From NCBI GenBank assembly GCA_946902875.1, contig OX336343.1:11653361-11717360 (forward strand): DNA of 64,000 nt, read 5' to 3'. A model generated the notes under the pieces. That model was given only the letters and a program-made list of their open reading frames with translations, searched no databases and was not told where the DNA came from. This DNA comes from Nematopogon swammerdamellus. Lineage: Eukaryota; Arthropoda; Insecta; Lepidoptera; Adelidae. The translations under genes were made by a program, and so were the position numbers. Positions 52,072 through 62,640 of the stretch are shown here, piece by piece. The stretch's first letter is position 1. Each line of letters starts with the position of its first letter.

Positions 52072-52435
52072 TATAAATGTGTGAGCAGCCACGTGACGGA
52101 CCAACGTGAATGTCACAGATCGGTATACGGTATACGGTACGAAGAAAGCTAGATATTTTTGCAAGCCAGGCCGGCGGGAGCTGGTTACAGTGGAGGCCAG
52201 CTGCAGGCCGCGCCGCCACCTCATATTTTATTCCCGACCGTTATTCCTGCAGCTCTAATTTGGGGGAAGTCGTTGTAAAAGATCGGGAGCTCTGCACCGC
52301 GCCGAGTACTTACTCTCTGTGGTGTAGTGTAATAAATAAGGCACAGACGATGAACTCAAAAGCGTAGACTTGCTATTGTGTTCTATTGCTGTAATGTGTT
52401 GACTTTCTGTTTGATTTGACAAAATACATACATAC
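52072..52435. other. No gene recognised
   Basis: Mixed-composition sequence; a GC-rich patch around 52165-52215 has no identifiable content. Confidence 0.4.
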
Positions 52436-52735
52436 TTACCACACGCTGTATCCCGACAATCGGCGTAAGGAGAGTAATCGGTGTTGTGCTGCAAGAACTC
52501 TTCTAAATTACAGCACAACACCGACCACCACGTTGAGCAATGTATTAAGACAATTTAACTATCAAGCAGCAAGTAAGGCACGAAGACCCACCTGCTTCAT
52601 GACTCGGTGAAAGTTTCGGCGCTTACTATAAAAAAAAACACCTTGTCCTTATACCTTAGTAGCCTTTTACGACACACACAGGGAGAGATGCAGTGGGGCT
52701 ATTCTTTTTAAGTACCGGCGTCACACAGTACTAAA
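52436..52735 (-). mobile_element. SINE-C with head module, 3' tail (ATGT)n
   Basis: Read on the minus strand: TGTGACGCCGGTACTTAAAA, AATAGCCCCACTGCATCTCT, then the SINE-C body (CTTACTTGCTGCTTGATAG, AACACCGATTACTCTCCTTA, GGGATACAGCGTGTGGTA) and a GTATGTATG tail. Confidence 0.8.
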
Positions 52736-53519
52736 ATGAGAGTGCAAACCGTCTCTCCTTCTACCACTACCTTATAAATGTGAGGCCCGTAATAAGCATA
52801 TCACAAAAGCGGACCACTTTATTTATACACCAATACATAAGCTACCTAATGTAAACAATATCGAAATTAGCACGCGAAGAAGAGATGAAAACTCGAGTCA
52901 TACATAAAGCTAACTTTCATATAGTATGTGCGGGATATCGTATGCTTTGCTTGACTCAGTGAATATGAGACGAGGCGTCCTATTTCATGTACACCGGCGG
53001 CGGCGGCGTGTGCGCCGCTACATATGTCGATTCTAGTGTTTTGATTCATCGATGGATTCTACAAGTATGACAGACACATGTAGGTATATATTATTATTTC
53101 GAAATTCATCTTTTTCTCATGCTCGACAAATCCTCTCTATTCTTTTGAATAATTTTGGTCTAGAGGTTCCTTATTATTACACACCGCAGCACTGTAGCTT
53201 ACTGGAACTGTCCAATGTCGTAAATTGTCGTACTGTTTGGACGACATTAGAAGCCCAAGGTCAGCAACACGTGGCTTTGGTGAGGTGGAAAGTTCAGAGT
53301 CAGATTCTTGGAAATATGAATGGGTTTAAAATAGTCAATTAGTAGTAATAGAAGTGTATATTAGTATTTTTTAGAGAATATTAGTCCAAAAGTTTCTGGA
53401 TTTTTTTTTTCATTTTTCTTTATCTAAATGTCGGTTGTAATTTGCTAATTACAAAATATACCTACCTATTATATAATTTATGTTTTTTTTACACTTTGTT
53501 GACTATTCTTTTACTTCTC
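52736..53519. other. No supported gene
   Basis: A plus-strand frame at 53052-53342 (96 codons) has no motif I recognise and no visible splice or promoter context. It may be chance. A GGCGGC patch lies at 52994-53006. Confidence 0.4.
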
Positions 53520-53625
53520 AAGTTCTTTCGTTGACTTTTCTATAAGTTCTTGCGTTGACTTTTCTATAAGTTCTCGCGTTGACTTTACTTTAAGTTCCTG
53601 CGTTGACCTTTCTTTAAGTTCTCAC
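53520..53625. repeat. 24-bp minisatellite, 4.4 units
   Basis: The unit AAGTTCTTGCGTTGACTTTT then CTAT recurs exactly every 24 bp with scattered substitutions, ending in a partial AAGTTCTCACG. Confidence 0.95.
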
Positions 53626-53964
53626 GATGCACTTCTTCCTTTGTGTTAAAGTTCACTGCTTCAGTTTAGGTGCTATTAGCGACACAGGTCTTCGAGTTTC
53701 AGGTGCGCCAGCTTACGCTAGTTATTTCGTCATAAATCTAGGAGCGCAACGAAATTTTATTTGAAAAAAAAAAGTGTTCAGTAGTCGAACATTAACTTTA
53801 AGAGTTTAGGTGCAGGCACCGAGTCGGTGGGTGCGGGAGGCAGGTAGGCAGGTAGGCAGGAAACTCTTTAACAGTCTGAGAGGAAGTTCACTTAAGTTGT
53901 TAATTAAATGCTAGGATTACGTACCTATGTAATAAAGCAAAAATAACATTGTGGTTAACCCCAT
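53626..53964. other. No gene; (GGCAGGTA)n run
   Basis: A short (GGCAGGTA)n repeat lies at 53841-53861. Otherwise anonymous. Confidence 0.45.
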
Positions 53965-54475
53965 TTAAGCACCCCGCACCGGTATAAAACTGCGGCCTGC
54001 AGGTCCCTTACATACATACATAACACACGCTGTATCCGGACAATCAGGGTAAGCAGAGTAATCGGTGTTCTGCTATAAGGACTCTGGTAAATTACAGCAC
54101 AACACCGACCACCACGTTTAGCACAGTATACGGACAAGACAACTATCAAGCAGCAAGTAAGGCACGAAGAACCCACCTGCTGCATGACTAGGTGAAAGGA
54201 CTGCGCCAAGGTGAGAAGTGGGTAAGCTGTCGCCCTTTAGCGCAGTAGCCTGTCGCCCTTTAGCGCATTTTATTTACAGGTCCCTTCTTGGTCCCTTTCT
54301 AGGTGGTAGGAATAAATTGTAACCGAGTGGGTTGGTACCACCGTACTGGATGTAAGATGGCCGCGTAGCAGCCTCGGCTGTGTTCTCCTCTATTCCAGTA
54401 TAGCCTCGGAGCATATGCTTTGGCCCCTCCGACTCAGCCGGTTTATACCGGATTACAAAAAAAAAAAGTGGTCAA
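53965..54475 (+). mobile_element. SINE-B interrupted by SINE-C
   Basis: GCACCGGTATAAAACTGCGG and CAGGTCCCTT (54001-54010) form the first part. After the insertion the copy repeats CAGGTCCCTT (54277-54286) and continues with TTTCTAGGTGGTAGG, GTTGGTACCACCGTACTGG, TTCCAGTATAGC, GGAGCATATGCTTTGGCCCC, TCAGCCGG and an A-run. Part of the middle tail is deleted. Confidence 0.85.
54011..54276 (-). mobile_element. SINE-C inserted in SINE-B, 10-bp TSD
   Basis: The insert is bounded by CAGGTCCCTT on both sides. On the minus strand it reads CTTGGCGCAGTCCTTTCACC, GGTTCTTCGTGCCTTACTTG, ACGTGGTGGTCGGTGTTGTG, and ends with a (TATG)n tail next to the duplication, as expected for a retroposed SINE. Confidence 0.85.
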
Positions 54476-54529
54476 GTGTTCACGTGCCGATCCCTTATCC
54501 GCACTGCTTCGCTTTTATCTAATTATATT

Positions 54530-54787
54530 TTCTACCAGGGTGCGGTTAGACTTTGGATGGGTAGCCGTACGACCATGGTTCGGCTGGCTGTGGTTCGGAT
54601 TCAACTTGAAACCCTTTGGTTTCATCCCTTTATGTACATATTTAGCTGGAAGGGATCAACTCGTTTTGATTGGTATACGAACACTGAACGAATGTCGGTC
54701 GAAGAAAACGGCTATAAAAATTATACATGTTTTCCATCGAGGTCAATGTAGCCGGCACGACCAAAGGAAAGACTGACATGGCACCTC
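54530..54787 (+). mobile_element. Diverged SINE-A with tRNA-like head
   Basis: TTTGGATGGGTAGCCGTACG, the B-box-like GTGGTTCGGATTC, GTCGGTCGAAGAAAACGGC, GTAGCCGGCACGACCAAAGG and GACTGACATGGCACCT are in SINE-A order. The core CCACCGCACTGA is lost. Confidence 0.65.
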
Positions 54788-55102
54788 TCTGACACTGACT
54801 GACTAACTAACAATTACTCTGGCATACACTTTACATGATAAATAGCATCAAGTCGAACTTTATTTGCATGTTTGTGCACTCATCACGTAAACGACTACAC
54901 CAATTTGAATGGAGTTTTCACAAAAATATGGGATATGCCACTTTGTTTAATAAAAAAGTTTTTCTGCGAGACAGAAACTGTGGAGTGCCTCCTTTATTGG
55001 ACTGTATGATTTTATGTGTTAATAAATATTTTCATTTCATTTATTTACAATTCATTTCATCCATATACTTCCATCTTAATTATTATTTTGCCATATTATA
55101 GA
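54788..55102. other. No gene recognised
   Basis: AT-rich; AATAAATATTTTCATTTCAT at 55021 resembles a common LINE tail. Confidence 0.4.
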
Positions 55103-55165
55103 CTAGCTTTTGCCCGCGGCTTCGCTCGCGTGAAATTCGTATTTCAAAGGAAGAACTATGGGCGA

Positions 55166-55504
55166 GCTGGGTTCAGGCTAGTAACTAAGGGCGAGCTGGA
55201 TTCAGGTAAACGATAAACCGTCTCGAAGAAAGTGAGTAACGAGAAAGGCTGAGCTGCGTTCAGGATGAGGGTATCCTTTTCGAAGAAAGTAAGTAACAGA
55301 GGGCGAGGCCGAAGGCCGAGCTGCGTTCAGGAAAACGATAAACCTTCTCGAAGACAGTAAGTAACTATGGGCGAGGCCGAAGGCCGAGCTGCGTTCAGGA
55401 AGAGGATAACCTTTTCAAAGAAAGTAAGTAACAGAGGGCGAGGCCGAAGGCCGAGCTGCGTTCAGGAATACCATAAAACTTCTCGAAGAAAGTAAGTAAC
55501 AAAG
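55166..55504 (+). repeat. 339-bp direct repeat, left copy
   Basis: Identical by eye, base for base, to 59332-59670. It consists of five 67-bp-type units starting at GCTGGGTTCAGGCTAGTAAC and ending at AGTAACAAAG. Immediately afterwards the array sequence is lost. Confidence 0.95.
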
Positions 55505-55599
55505 TTGTTACTTGTTACCCAGCAGAATATGTGACGCCCTGCCTAACGACGCATATGCGTACACGCACACGATAAAGTGTCTAACGACGCCTATGATTT

Positions 55600-55795
55600 C
55601 TCTTGGGATGGCTCTGCCAAATACCAGCCTGCGCCTCTGGACTTGCGTCGAGCCGTGCGACTAGTGGGTGACCTCGAAGTGTCCCGCGATCTAGAACCAC
55701 TACAACTCTGTGGGGATGTCGGCTCTCTAAGTGTGTTCTATCGCTAAGTCCTGGGGGATTACTCGGAGGAGCTGTTTAACCGCAATCCAGGGAAG
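55600..55795 (+). pseudogene. CR1/jockey-like LINE C-terminal fragment
   Basis: GGGATGGCTCTGCCAAATAC, TAGTGGGTGACC, AAGTGTCCCGCGAT and later codons for CGDVGSLSVFYR and SEELFNRNP continue the same reading as the fragment at 22485-22640. A frameshift or deletion lies near 55655. The SINE-B tail follows directly. Confidence 0.7.
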
Positions 55796-55905
55796 TCTCC
55801 GGTATGGCACCTACCTTCTCGGAGGTGACATTGGCTGGTCGGAGCATGTGATTTAGCCCCTCCGACTCAGCCACTCATACCGGATTACATAAAAAAAACC
55901 AAGGC
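55796..55905 (+). mobile_element. SINE-B tail
   Basis: GAAGTCTCCGGTATGGCACC, GGTGACATTGGCTGGTCGG, CCCCTCCGACTCAGCCAC, ATACCGGATTACAT and an A-run. Confidence 0.85.
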
Positions 55906-56569
55906 TGACAATAAATAAAATGAAATTTCTACGGGCTACCCACCGTGTAACATACACGTACGTAATATATATGAAATGTTCTTATAACTCGAGAACCACT
56001 TTATCGATTTACATGCGGTTTTCTTTGCTACATTTCGTTACTTCTCGGGATGATTTTAAGCTATCAGTCACAACGCTACGTTATCGGTGGCTTGAGCTGT
56101 GATCAAAAAGTCACGCGAAAAATTGAAATTTTGGCTGTTCAGACATTTAACTTTATCTCCAAATGTATGACATTTTGAGGAAAATGAATAGTTTTGTGCA
56201 CAACTACATAATAGTACCTATATTGTTAATTTTTTTCAGAAATTTCAAACAACCCTTAATAGGTCAAAGTTCGGCGACAAAAGTGCAGTTTTTGTCAACT
56301 TTTAAACGAAATATTTGTTAAAGTAAACTTATTGATTATAGCAAAGTTATATATTTTTGAAATTGCTTTAACAATATCTATAGCATGACATGACATTTGA
56401 TTTATTTAAAAAAAAACAAAAAATATTTTTGGGTTACATTTTGGGGTACCCTGTACTTTCCACAGGACTATTAGATAAACTTATCTGTAATATATCTAGC
56501 GGCAAAAATTACACGTAATTTGGCGTCATTTTCATCGAAATCGGTTCAGTAGGTCCGGAGATATCTGCG
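55906..56569. other. No gene recognised
   Basis: AT-rich, probably degraded interspersed DNA (for example ATCGAAATCGGTTCAGTAGG at 56535, a phrase common in insect TE tails). Confidence 0.4.
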
Positions 56570-57035
56570 TGTGACCGACAGACAGACAGACAGACAGACA
56601 CCAGAGCGATCCCATAAGGGTCCCTTTTTTCGCATTTTGCGACGGGACCCTAAAAAGGCGAGTCCAAACGAAGGTTGAGCTGCGTTCAGGTAAATCATAT
56701 ACTCTCGAGAAAGTCACTAAGGGTGCCGAAGTGCGTTCAAGTAAACGATAACATGCGCTCTCTCAAAGGAACCAAGTCCCTAAGGGCAAGGCCAAAAGCC
56801 GAGCCGTTGTTTTCGTGAACTCAGCTCGGCTGTCGGCATCGCTCTAGTGGCTTAGTTTCTACGAGAGAGTATACGTTTACCTGAACGCAGCTTGACCTCC
56901 GGCCTCACCCTTAGCACAGCATATATATGGCCATATATATACTGTGCCCTTAGTGACTTACTTTTTTCTAGAGAGTATATTATTCCCCTGAACGTAGCCC
57001 GGTCTGCGGCCTCGCTCGTATATCGCTTACGTTAT
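56570..57035. repeat. GACA tail, then diverged 67-bp array and palindrome
   Basis: (GACA)n at 56576-56601 is followed by CATAAGGGTCCC and its inverse GGGACCCT. Strongly diverged array units in both orientations then run to 57030 (for example GAAAGTCACTAAGG and CTGAACGCAGCTTGACCTCC). A palindrome GCACAG-ATATATATGG with its inverse lies at 56924-56957 between them, flanked by CCCTTAG on both sides. Confidence 0.7.
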
Positions 57036-57639
57036 GGCAGTCACCGAACCTCATTCTTCGAAACAGTTACAAGTTAAGCCTCCGAATACCAGTCAAACTT
57101 TTTCCGTTGTTACAAACCCGTTACAAATCTTAGCTAACGGCCACGCGCCAAACATTGTAAGGGCGGACCCGACCTATTCGTATTCACGCTTTAAGTATTA
57201 ACACGAATGTTCGTAAGGGCGCTGAATATTGAATACAGGCGACTGCAGCCCCGCGCGACACTGCCGACTCTCCATTTGCTAGAGTATGTACATACATTAA
57301 ATATTCACCAGACAGTTCGTGTTATGTTTTGGAACGCATTTGCATCGCGCACAAGGAAGGATTGTGGCGGACGCTTACGTTACGAGTGTGTGGTTTACAA
57401 TCCCTTCAAGATACTAAACTTAACCGCTGTGAAGTTAGCTGCAAAGTTTGCGCGCATGCGTCAAATTCTCTTTCGAACGCTGTAAATACCTACATAACTT
57501 CTCCCCTCAGTGGAATGGAAAATAAAGCTGCTGGCAGGTTTGTAAAAGAAATTCACTTCAGGACCAGGAAAGTTTCTCGGTGATATTATAAGGCAGTACA
57601 TGGAACCTGAAGGCTCCTAGCTCCTAGCTGTCGTCGTCT
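57036..57639. other. No gene recognised
   Basis: Mixed composition with frames of about 90 codons (57207-57485 plus) lacking motifs. Confidence 0.4.
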
Positions 57640-58976
57640 TCGCGATACGCCATGCTGTCTGTAAGAAGTTCGGGCTTTGTATTTCTGTTTCTGCTGCATC
57701 CCATGTAAACTGTTTTCCTAAAAATTCACTACTCGGATTGTTATTATTTTATTGGAAATAATATTCAAGTATTTCGTAATTAATTTCATTTTCTTGTTCT
57801 GGTGCTAATTTATTCATGAAACTTGGTATCCATTCATCATTTTTAAAACTATTATTTGGTCTTATTCTTTTAAACTTTTTTATAGAGTTCCAGATTTTAC
57901 TTATCGGTGTAGTTCTGTTAAAGCTAATACACAAGTTTTCCCAGCTACTTTTTCTTTCTTCTTTCAGAATTTTCTTTTTTTCCAAATCTTTCTTTTTGTA
58001 ATCTATGTAGTTTTCTACTAAAGGATATTTTTGATAATGTCGGAGAGCATTTTTAGAAGTCTTAACGGCTGTACTGCAGCGTTCGTTCCACCAAGGGACC
58101 GGTTTTCTGAGAGCACACGATGTTTTTTTTTTAAATACTGGAATGCATTTCTGCATTAATTGAGATAAGACATCACAAAAAAAAATTTAAGAATTTAAAA
58201 TGCCATTTTGATCTATTTTGAAATTATGAAATAATCGTTCAGATAGTTCATAATATTCACACCAATCCGCTTTTTTGTACATAAATGTTTCGCAAGGTTC
58301 ATGAATTTCATAAATAGAAGGTTGTAAGTGAATGTCTATTACAGTCGGATAATGATCACTGCCCAGCGGGTCATCGTGCACTCTCCATTCGCATAACGGT
58401 GCGATGGTAGGACTGGTATATGTTATATCAATCGCGGATGGATTTCTAGTGGGGTATTGAACAGTTGTTGGTTTTCCAGTATTCAAAAGACATAAATCAC
58501 ATTCATCAAACACATCAAATATTTGCTTACCTCTAGGCTTTGTAGTAGAACAACCAAAAGCAATATGATGAGCATTCAAATCGCCAGACACAAGACATGG
58601 CTTTGGTAAACTTTTTATAATATGCTTTAATTGTGTGACTTTTAGACGACCCGAAGGTCTAGGCGGGCAATAAACACATAAAATTTGCAAATGTCCAGCA
58701 TTTGTATTCAAGGAAATTGCAATGGTCTGAATGTTTTCATGAAAAGTAGTTTGTAAAGTTTCATATTTGAAGTGATTTTTTATAAGTATTCCCACACCAC
58801 CGTGCTCATTTTTTGCATTTTTAAATAAGAAATTGTACTGAGGAATTCTAATATTTGATGTCGGTTTGGTCCAGGTTTCATTTAGTAGGCAAATATCAAT
58901 ATTATTATTTTCTAAGAAATTTATTAAAAGAGGTTTCTTACTATTTAGGTTTTTTATATATATTAAATTGTGAAAT
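57640..58976 (-). pseudogene. LINE ORF2 endonuclease and linker, 2 stops
   Basis: One continuous minus frame runs from about 58976 to 57640 with stops at 58187-58189 and 57749-57751. It encodes an apurinic-like endonuclease: ENNNIDICLLNETWTKP (catalytic Glu), CVYCPPRPSG, CLVSGDLNAHH (Asp/Asn), ITYTSPTIAP and GSDHYPTVIDIHL (Asp/His). A post-endonuclease region with PVPWWNERCSTAVKTSKNAL and SWENLC follows. The RT domain is missing, so the copy is truncated or broken at its 3' end. The PWWN motif and domain order fit jockey/I-group elements. No ATG is near the start of the frame. Confidence 0.85.
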
Positions 58977-58989
58977 TCTTAAAATGTTA

Positions 58990-59190
58990 TTATCAATGCG
59001 TTACAAGAGTTGATAGTAATACTTCTTTAATTCTTTTAATAATGTTTGGCGTTCCCGATGAATCATTTCCTAGTTTAACTAAAGTTTTTATAATAGCTTC
59101 TATTATCATATCATTATTTACTATATCTGCGGTGTGTATACATGTATTCGGTGTATTTTGCCTCTTCTGAGATATGGGTGACAAGGATGG
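58990..59190 (-). pseudogene. Likely LINE ORF1 C-terminal tail
   Basis: A short minus frame (NNDMIIEAIIKTLVKLGND to a stop at 58993) ends 17 bp before the endonuclease frame begins. Position and hydrophobic-helical character match the end of a gag-like ORF1, which in these LINEs directly precedes ORF2. There are no zinc knuckles in the remaining piece. Confidence 0.45.
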
Positions 59191-59331
59191 GATTTTTTTT
59201 TCATAACTTGATGAATTTGTGATTTGACTGTACCTACGTACTAATACTCATTTTATTCTTTTTTTCCTCCATCTTTTTTTGTTTCATGTGACTGAACTTA
59301 GAAATTGCCAAATTTAAGCTTGTTTAAGCTT

Positions 59332-60460
59332 GCTGGGTTCAGGCTAGTAACTAAGGGCGAGCTGGATTCAGGTAAACGATAAACCGTCTCGAAGAAAGTG
59401 AGTAACGAGAAAGGCTGAGCTGCGTTCAGGATGAGGGTATCCTTTTCGAAGAAAGTAAGTAACAGAGGGCGAGGCCGAAGGCCGAGCTGCGTTCAGGAAA
59501 ACGATAAACCTTCTCGAAGACAGTAAGTAACTATGGGCGAGGCCGAAGGCCGAGCTGCGTTCAGGAAGAGGATAACCTTTTCAAAGAAAGTAAGTAACAG
59601 AGGGCGAGGCCGAAGGCCGAGCTGCGTTCAGGAATACCATAAAACTTCTCGAAGAAAGTAAGTAACAAAGGGCGAGGCCGAAGGCCGAGCTGCGTTCAGG
59701 AAGACGATAAACCTTCTCGAAGACAGTAAGTAACTATGGGCGAGGCCGAAGGCCGAGCTGCGTTCAGGAAGAGGATAATCTTTCCGAAGAAAGTAACGGA
59801 GGGCGAGGCCGAAGGCCGAGCTGCGTTCAGGAAGACCATAAACCTTCTCGGAGAAAGTAAGTAACAGAGGGCGAGGCCGAAGGCCGAGCTGCGTTCAGGA
59901 AGACGATAAACCTTTTCGAAGACAGTAAGTAACTATGGGCGAGGCCGAAGGCCGAGCTGCGTTCAGAAGGAGGATAAACCATCTTTAAGAAAGTAAGTAA
60001 CAAAGGGCGAGGCCGAAGGCCGAGCTGCGTTCAGGAAGAGGATAACCTTTTCGAAGAATTTAAGTACCAGAGAGCGAGGCCGAAGGCCGAGCTGCGTTCA
60101 GGAAGGCCATAAATCTTCTAGAAGAAAGTAACTTCTTTGTTACTTACTTTCTTCGAAAATGTTTATCTTCTTCCTGAACACATCTCGGCCTTCGGTCTCG
60201 CCCATAGTTACTTTCTGTCTTCGAGAAGGTTTATCCTCTTCCTGAACGCAGCTCGGCCTTCGGCCTCGCCCTTTGTTACTTGCTTTCTTTGAGAAGGTTT
60301 AGGGTCTTACTGAACGAAGCTCGGCCTTCGGCCTCGCCTTTTGTTACTTACTTTCTTCGAGAAGGTTTATAGTCTTCCCGAACGCAGCTCGGCCTTCGGC
60401 CTCGCCATTAGTTACTTACTTTCTTTGAGTAGGTTTATCGTCTTCCTGAACGCAACTCAT
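59332..60460 (+). repeat. 67-bp minisatellite arrays, head-to-head
   Basis: About eleven plus units (period 66-68 bp, for example GTAAGT at 59455 and 59523) run to about 60125, then about five inverse units run to 60455. Individual units are highly alike. The first 339 bp duplicate 55166-55504 exactly. Confidence 0.93.
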
Positions 60461-60493
60461 TCACAAACTTTCGCGTTTATAATATTAGTAGGA

Positions 60494-60807
60494 TGTATTT
60501 TGGGTAGGTTCGGAGTGAGGCCTGATTTTAGAAATTATTCCCAATTATCGGATGCATGCAAGCAAATCCGAAAGCAACAACTAACAATATATAAATTTTT
60601 GAAATGTGTTAATTAAGCCCTTTCATTTGATCCCCAACATGGCATCATTAAAAAAAATTAGGTCATGACTTTATGTCCTTTATAGTGCGCCATATACAAT
60701 TTTATGGGACGTCACATAGCCTCTATCCAGCGTCAAGGCGAATCCAACGATACCTCATTTGTCAAATTATGATAAGTAGTTTCGAAGTTATGAGGGAACA
60801 GATGATA
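60494..60807. other. No gene; 5' flank of an interspersed repeat
   Basis: TTATGGGACGTCACATAGCC, ATGATAAGTAGTTTCGAAGT and TTATGAGGGAACA (60700-60805) form a block leading into the ATAC microsatellite and belong to the repeat described next. Confidence 0.5.
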
Positions 60808-61082
60808 CATACATACATACATATATACATACATACATACATACATACATACATACATACATACATACATACATACATACATACATACATACATACATAC
60901 ATACATACATACATACATACATACATACATACATACATACATACATACATACACACATACATACACACATACATACATACATACATACATACATACACAC
61001 ATACATACACACATACATACATACATACATACACACATACATACATACATATATGCATACATACATACCGGTCAAACACATA
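60808..61082. repeat. (ATAC)n microsatellite within interspersed repeat
   Basis: About 65 ATAC units, lightly interrupted by ACAC and ATATAT, run from 60808 to 61070. ACCGGTCAAACACATAACTC and TCGCTTCGCAGTAGTCGGG follow. The short TATGTATG tract inside R680 is a small-scale version of the same association. Frames through it (YIHT or MYVC repeats) are artefacts. Confidence 0.95.
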
Positions 61083-61768
61083 ACTCTCCTTTTCGCTTCG
61101 CAGTAGTCGGGTAAAAATAAGAATCTTTTCGCTAATAGTGCGCGCATACTACACTACGTACAATATAATAAACATACGATCAAAATAACTTAAATAAATA
61201 GGAACTCCATTAAGTAAATATCCGCTAACATCGACTTGCAACAACACTTTACATAGGTTTGCACCTAAAATTTATCAAATAGATACCTACCTAACGAAGT
61301 AAACCTACATAATATTATGAATCGAATTAAATAAGATACTCTGGCTCGAGACAATGCATATACACCACGTGGCATACACACACCGCGCTCCGCCAGACCG
61401 CACCCCGCGCCTCCGCCCCCGCCGCTAGCCTCCGGCAGCTAGCCGCCATAAACCGCCGTCGCCGCGCCGCTTTTATTTCGATTCGATTTGTATGGGAGCC
61501 ACATCTTAGCGTAGCCGGAAGTGAATTTTAGTTAGCCTATCCTGTGTCCCGTATAGTAAAATGGGCTTGTACTAAGTTTCATCAAATTCGGATGATGGCT
61601 TTAAGAGTTATGGAGGAACATACATACATACATACATACAGAAAAGATTTCTAAAAATCGTAAATTTAGCGTTAGTATCATATATAGAGGCTACAAACTG
61701 AATATTTCCTAAAACAAAGTAACTTACTCCATGACCATCCCTTACAGATTTATTATTAGTATTGATAG
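61083..61768 (-). mobile_element. R680, full-length, inverted
   Basis: On the minus strand: from about 61768 AATACTAATAATAAATCT, GGTCATGGAGTAAGTTACTT, TATGTATG run, TTCCGGCTACGCTAAGATG, GC-rich block, and the end TTTTACCCGACTAC at about 61083. It interrupts the LINE ORF1 that follows. Confidence 0.8.
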
Positions 61769-62512
61769 TGGTGTTGTTCAGCACATATAGAACAAGTTTG
61801 TTGACCCTTACAAACACTGGCCGAGTGACCATACCGAAGGCATTTGTAACATTGCAGCACAGGCGAGATGTACTGCGCTACTCTGTCTGTACGACCACAG
61901 GTCGATGTATACTCGCTCTGGAAGATAATCCGATGCAAAAGTGACCGTTATTGTATCTAGAGGCGTTTACACACCTTCATTTTTTTTCATGAATCTTCTT
62001 ACCGATACAATGTCCACCTCACTATTGATGTGATCATAAATGTCTTTATTCGAGAGTTCTGTCGGCACAAACCTTAGTACGCCTATGCGCTCGACAGCAC
62101 TCGCCGGGATGTATGCCTTGTAGTTGTATGAAGCCAGTAATTGCACATTTTTAACGAAACTGTTGGCCGGACCTGCTTGTTTGAAGTAAACTGCTATTTT
62201 TTTTGCGTTTATTCTTCTCAGTCCTGTTATTCCCTTATTGTACTTTTGGAATGTATTTGATAGGTAAATTGGGCTTTTGTTGCCTACCAGCTCTCCATCA
62301 TTTATGCTCTCCACATAGACGACAAACTCTGTTTTTCCTGTGTTTTCGGGGTAGGCTCTTAGGTATTGTGGCTTATTATAAGGTTGGAATTTGTCTGTAG
62401 CATCATTGTTTCCAACCTCTTGCATTCGCCGTTTTTTAGTTTTCTTTACAGTCTCCCCGTTCGCGCCATTTCTGTTGCAATTGTTTTTCCCGCCATCGCT
62501 GTCGCTCTGCAT
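61769..62512 (-). pseudogene. LINE ORF1 (gag-like) with zinc knuckles
   Basis: The start codon at 62512 opens a 181-codon frame with a basic N-terminus (KKTKKRR) and a central region (FVVYVESINDGELVGNKSP, LRRINAKKIAVYFKQAGPAN) that resembles the RNA-binding part of jockey/I-type ORF1. A TAA at about 61967-61969 interrupts, and the same frame resumes with TPLDTITVTFASDYLPE. A shift near 61885-61900 is needed to reach YISPVLQCYKCLRYGHS and CSICAEQHHY, two CCHC-type knuckles of which the second is cut off by R680. The 5' UTR (62513 to about 62640) contains AGTCAGTCGGGTCAAGTCGG. ORF2 is absent. Confidence 0.8.
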
Positions 62513-62640
62513 TCTGCTGGTTTCTTTTTACTTTATCAGTGAGAGAGAACCAAACTCAATTCTCAAACGAACTTCCCGACTTGACCCGACTGACTTCTTC
62601 CACTTGAAAATAAACGTTTTTTATTTTCCAGTGAGGCACT

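Larger units (their letters stand above)
55103..60493 (-). mobile_element. Helitron-like element with 67-bp arrays, split by 3.8 kb
   Basis: On the minus strand the 5' end reads ATCCTACTAATATTATAAA (host A, then TC) at 60494-60476. The 3' end reads CGAGCGAAGCCGCGGGC, AAAAGCTAG followed by host T at 55103. The TC start, CTAG end, A/T flanks and subterminal GC-rich hairpin fit Helitron rules. Plus-oriented arrays lie at 55140-55504 and 59332-60115, inverse units at 60130-60455. No Rep/Hel protein is seen. A 3827-bp segment (55505-59331) separates the arrays. Confidence 0.6.

Noticed and set aside
53052..53342. 96-codon plus frame as a host exon
   Set aside because: No recognisable motif, partner exon or regulatory context; kept only as an unsupported frame.
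59332..60460. CRISPR-like array
   Set aside because: The units are contiguous tandem repeats with no unique spacers, occur in both orientations, and lie in a eukaryotic genome.
60673..61147. Frames rich in YIHT or MYVC repeats
   Set aside because: Translation of the (ATAC)n microsatellite; no gene.
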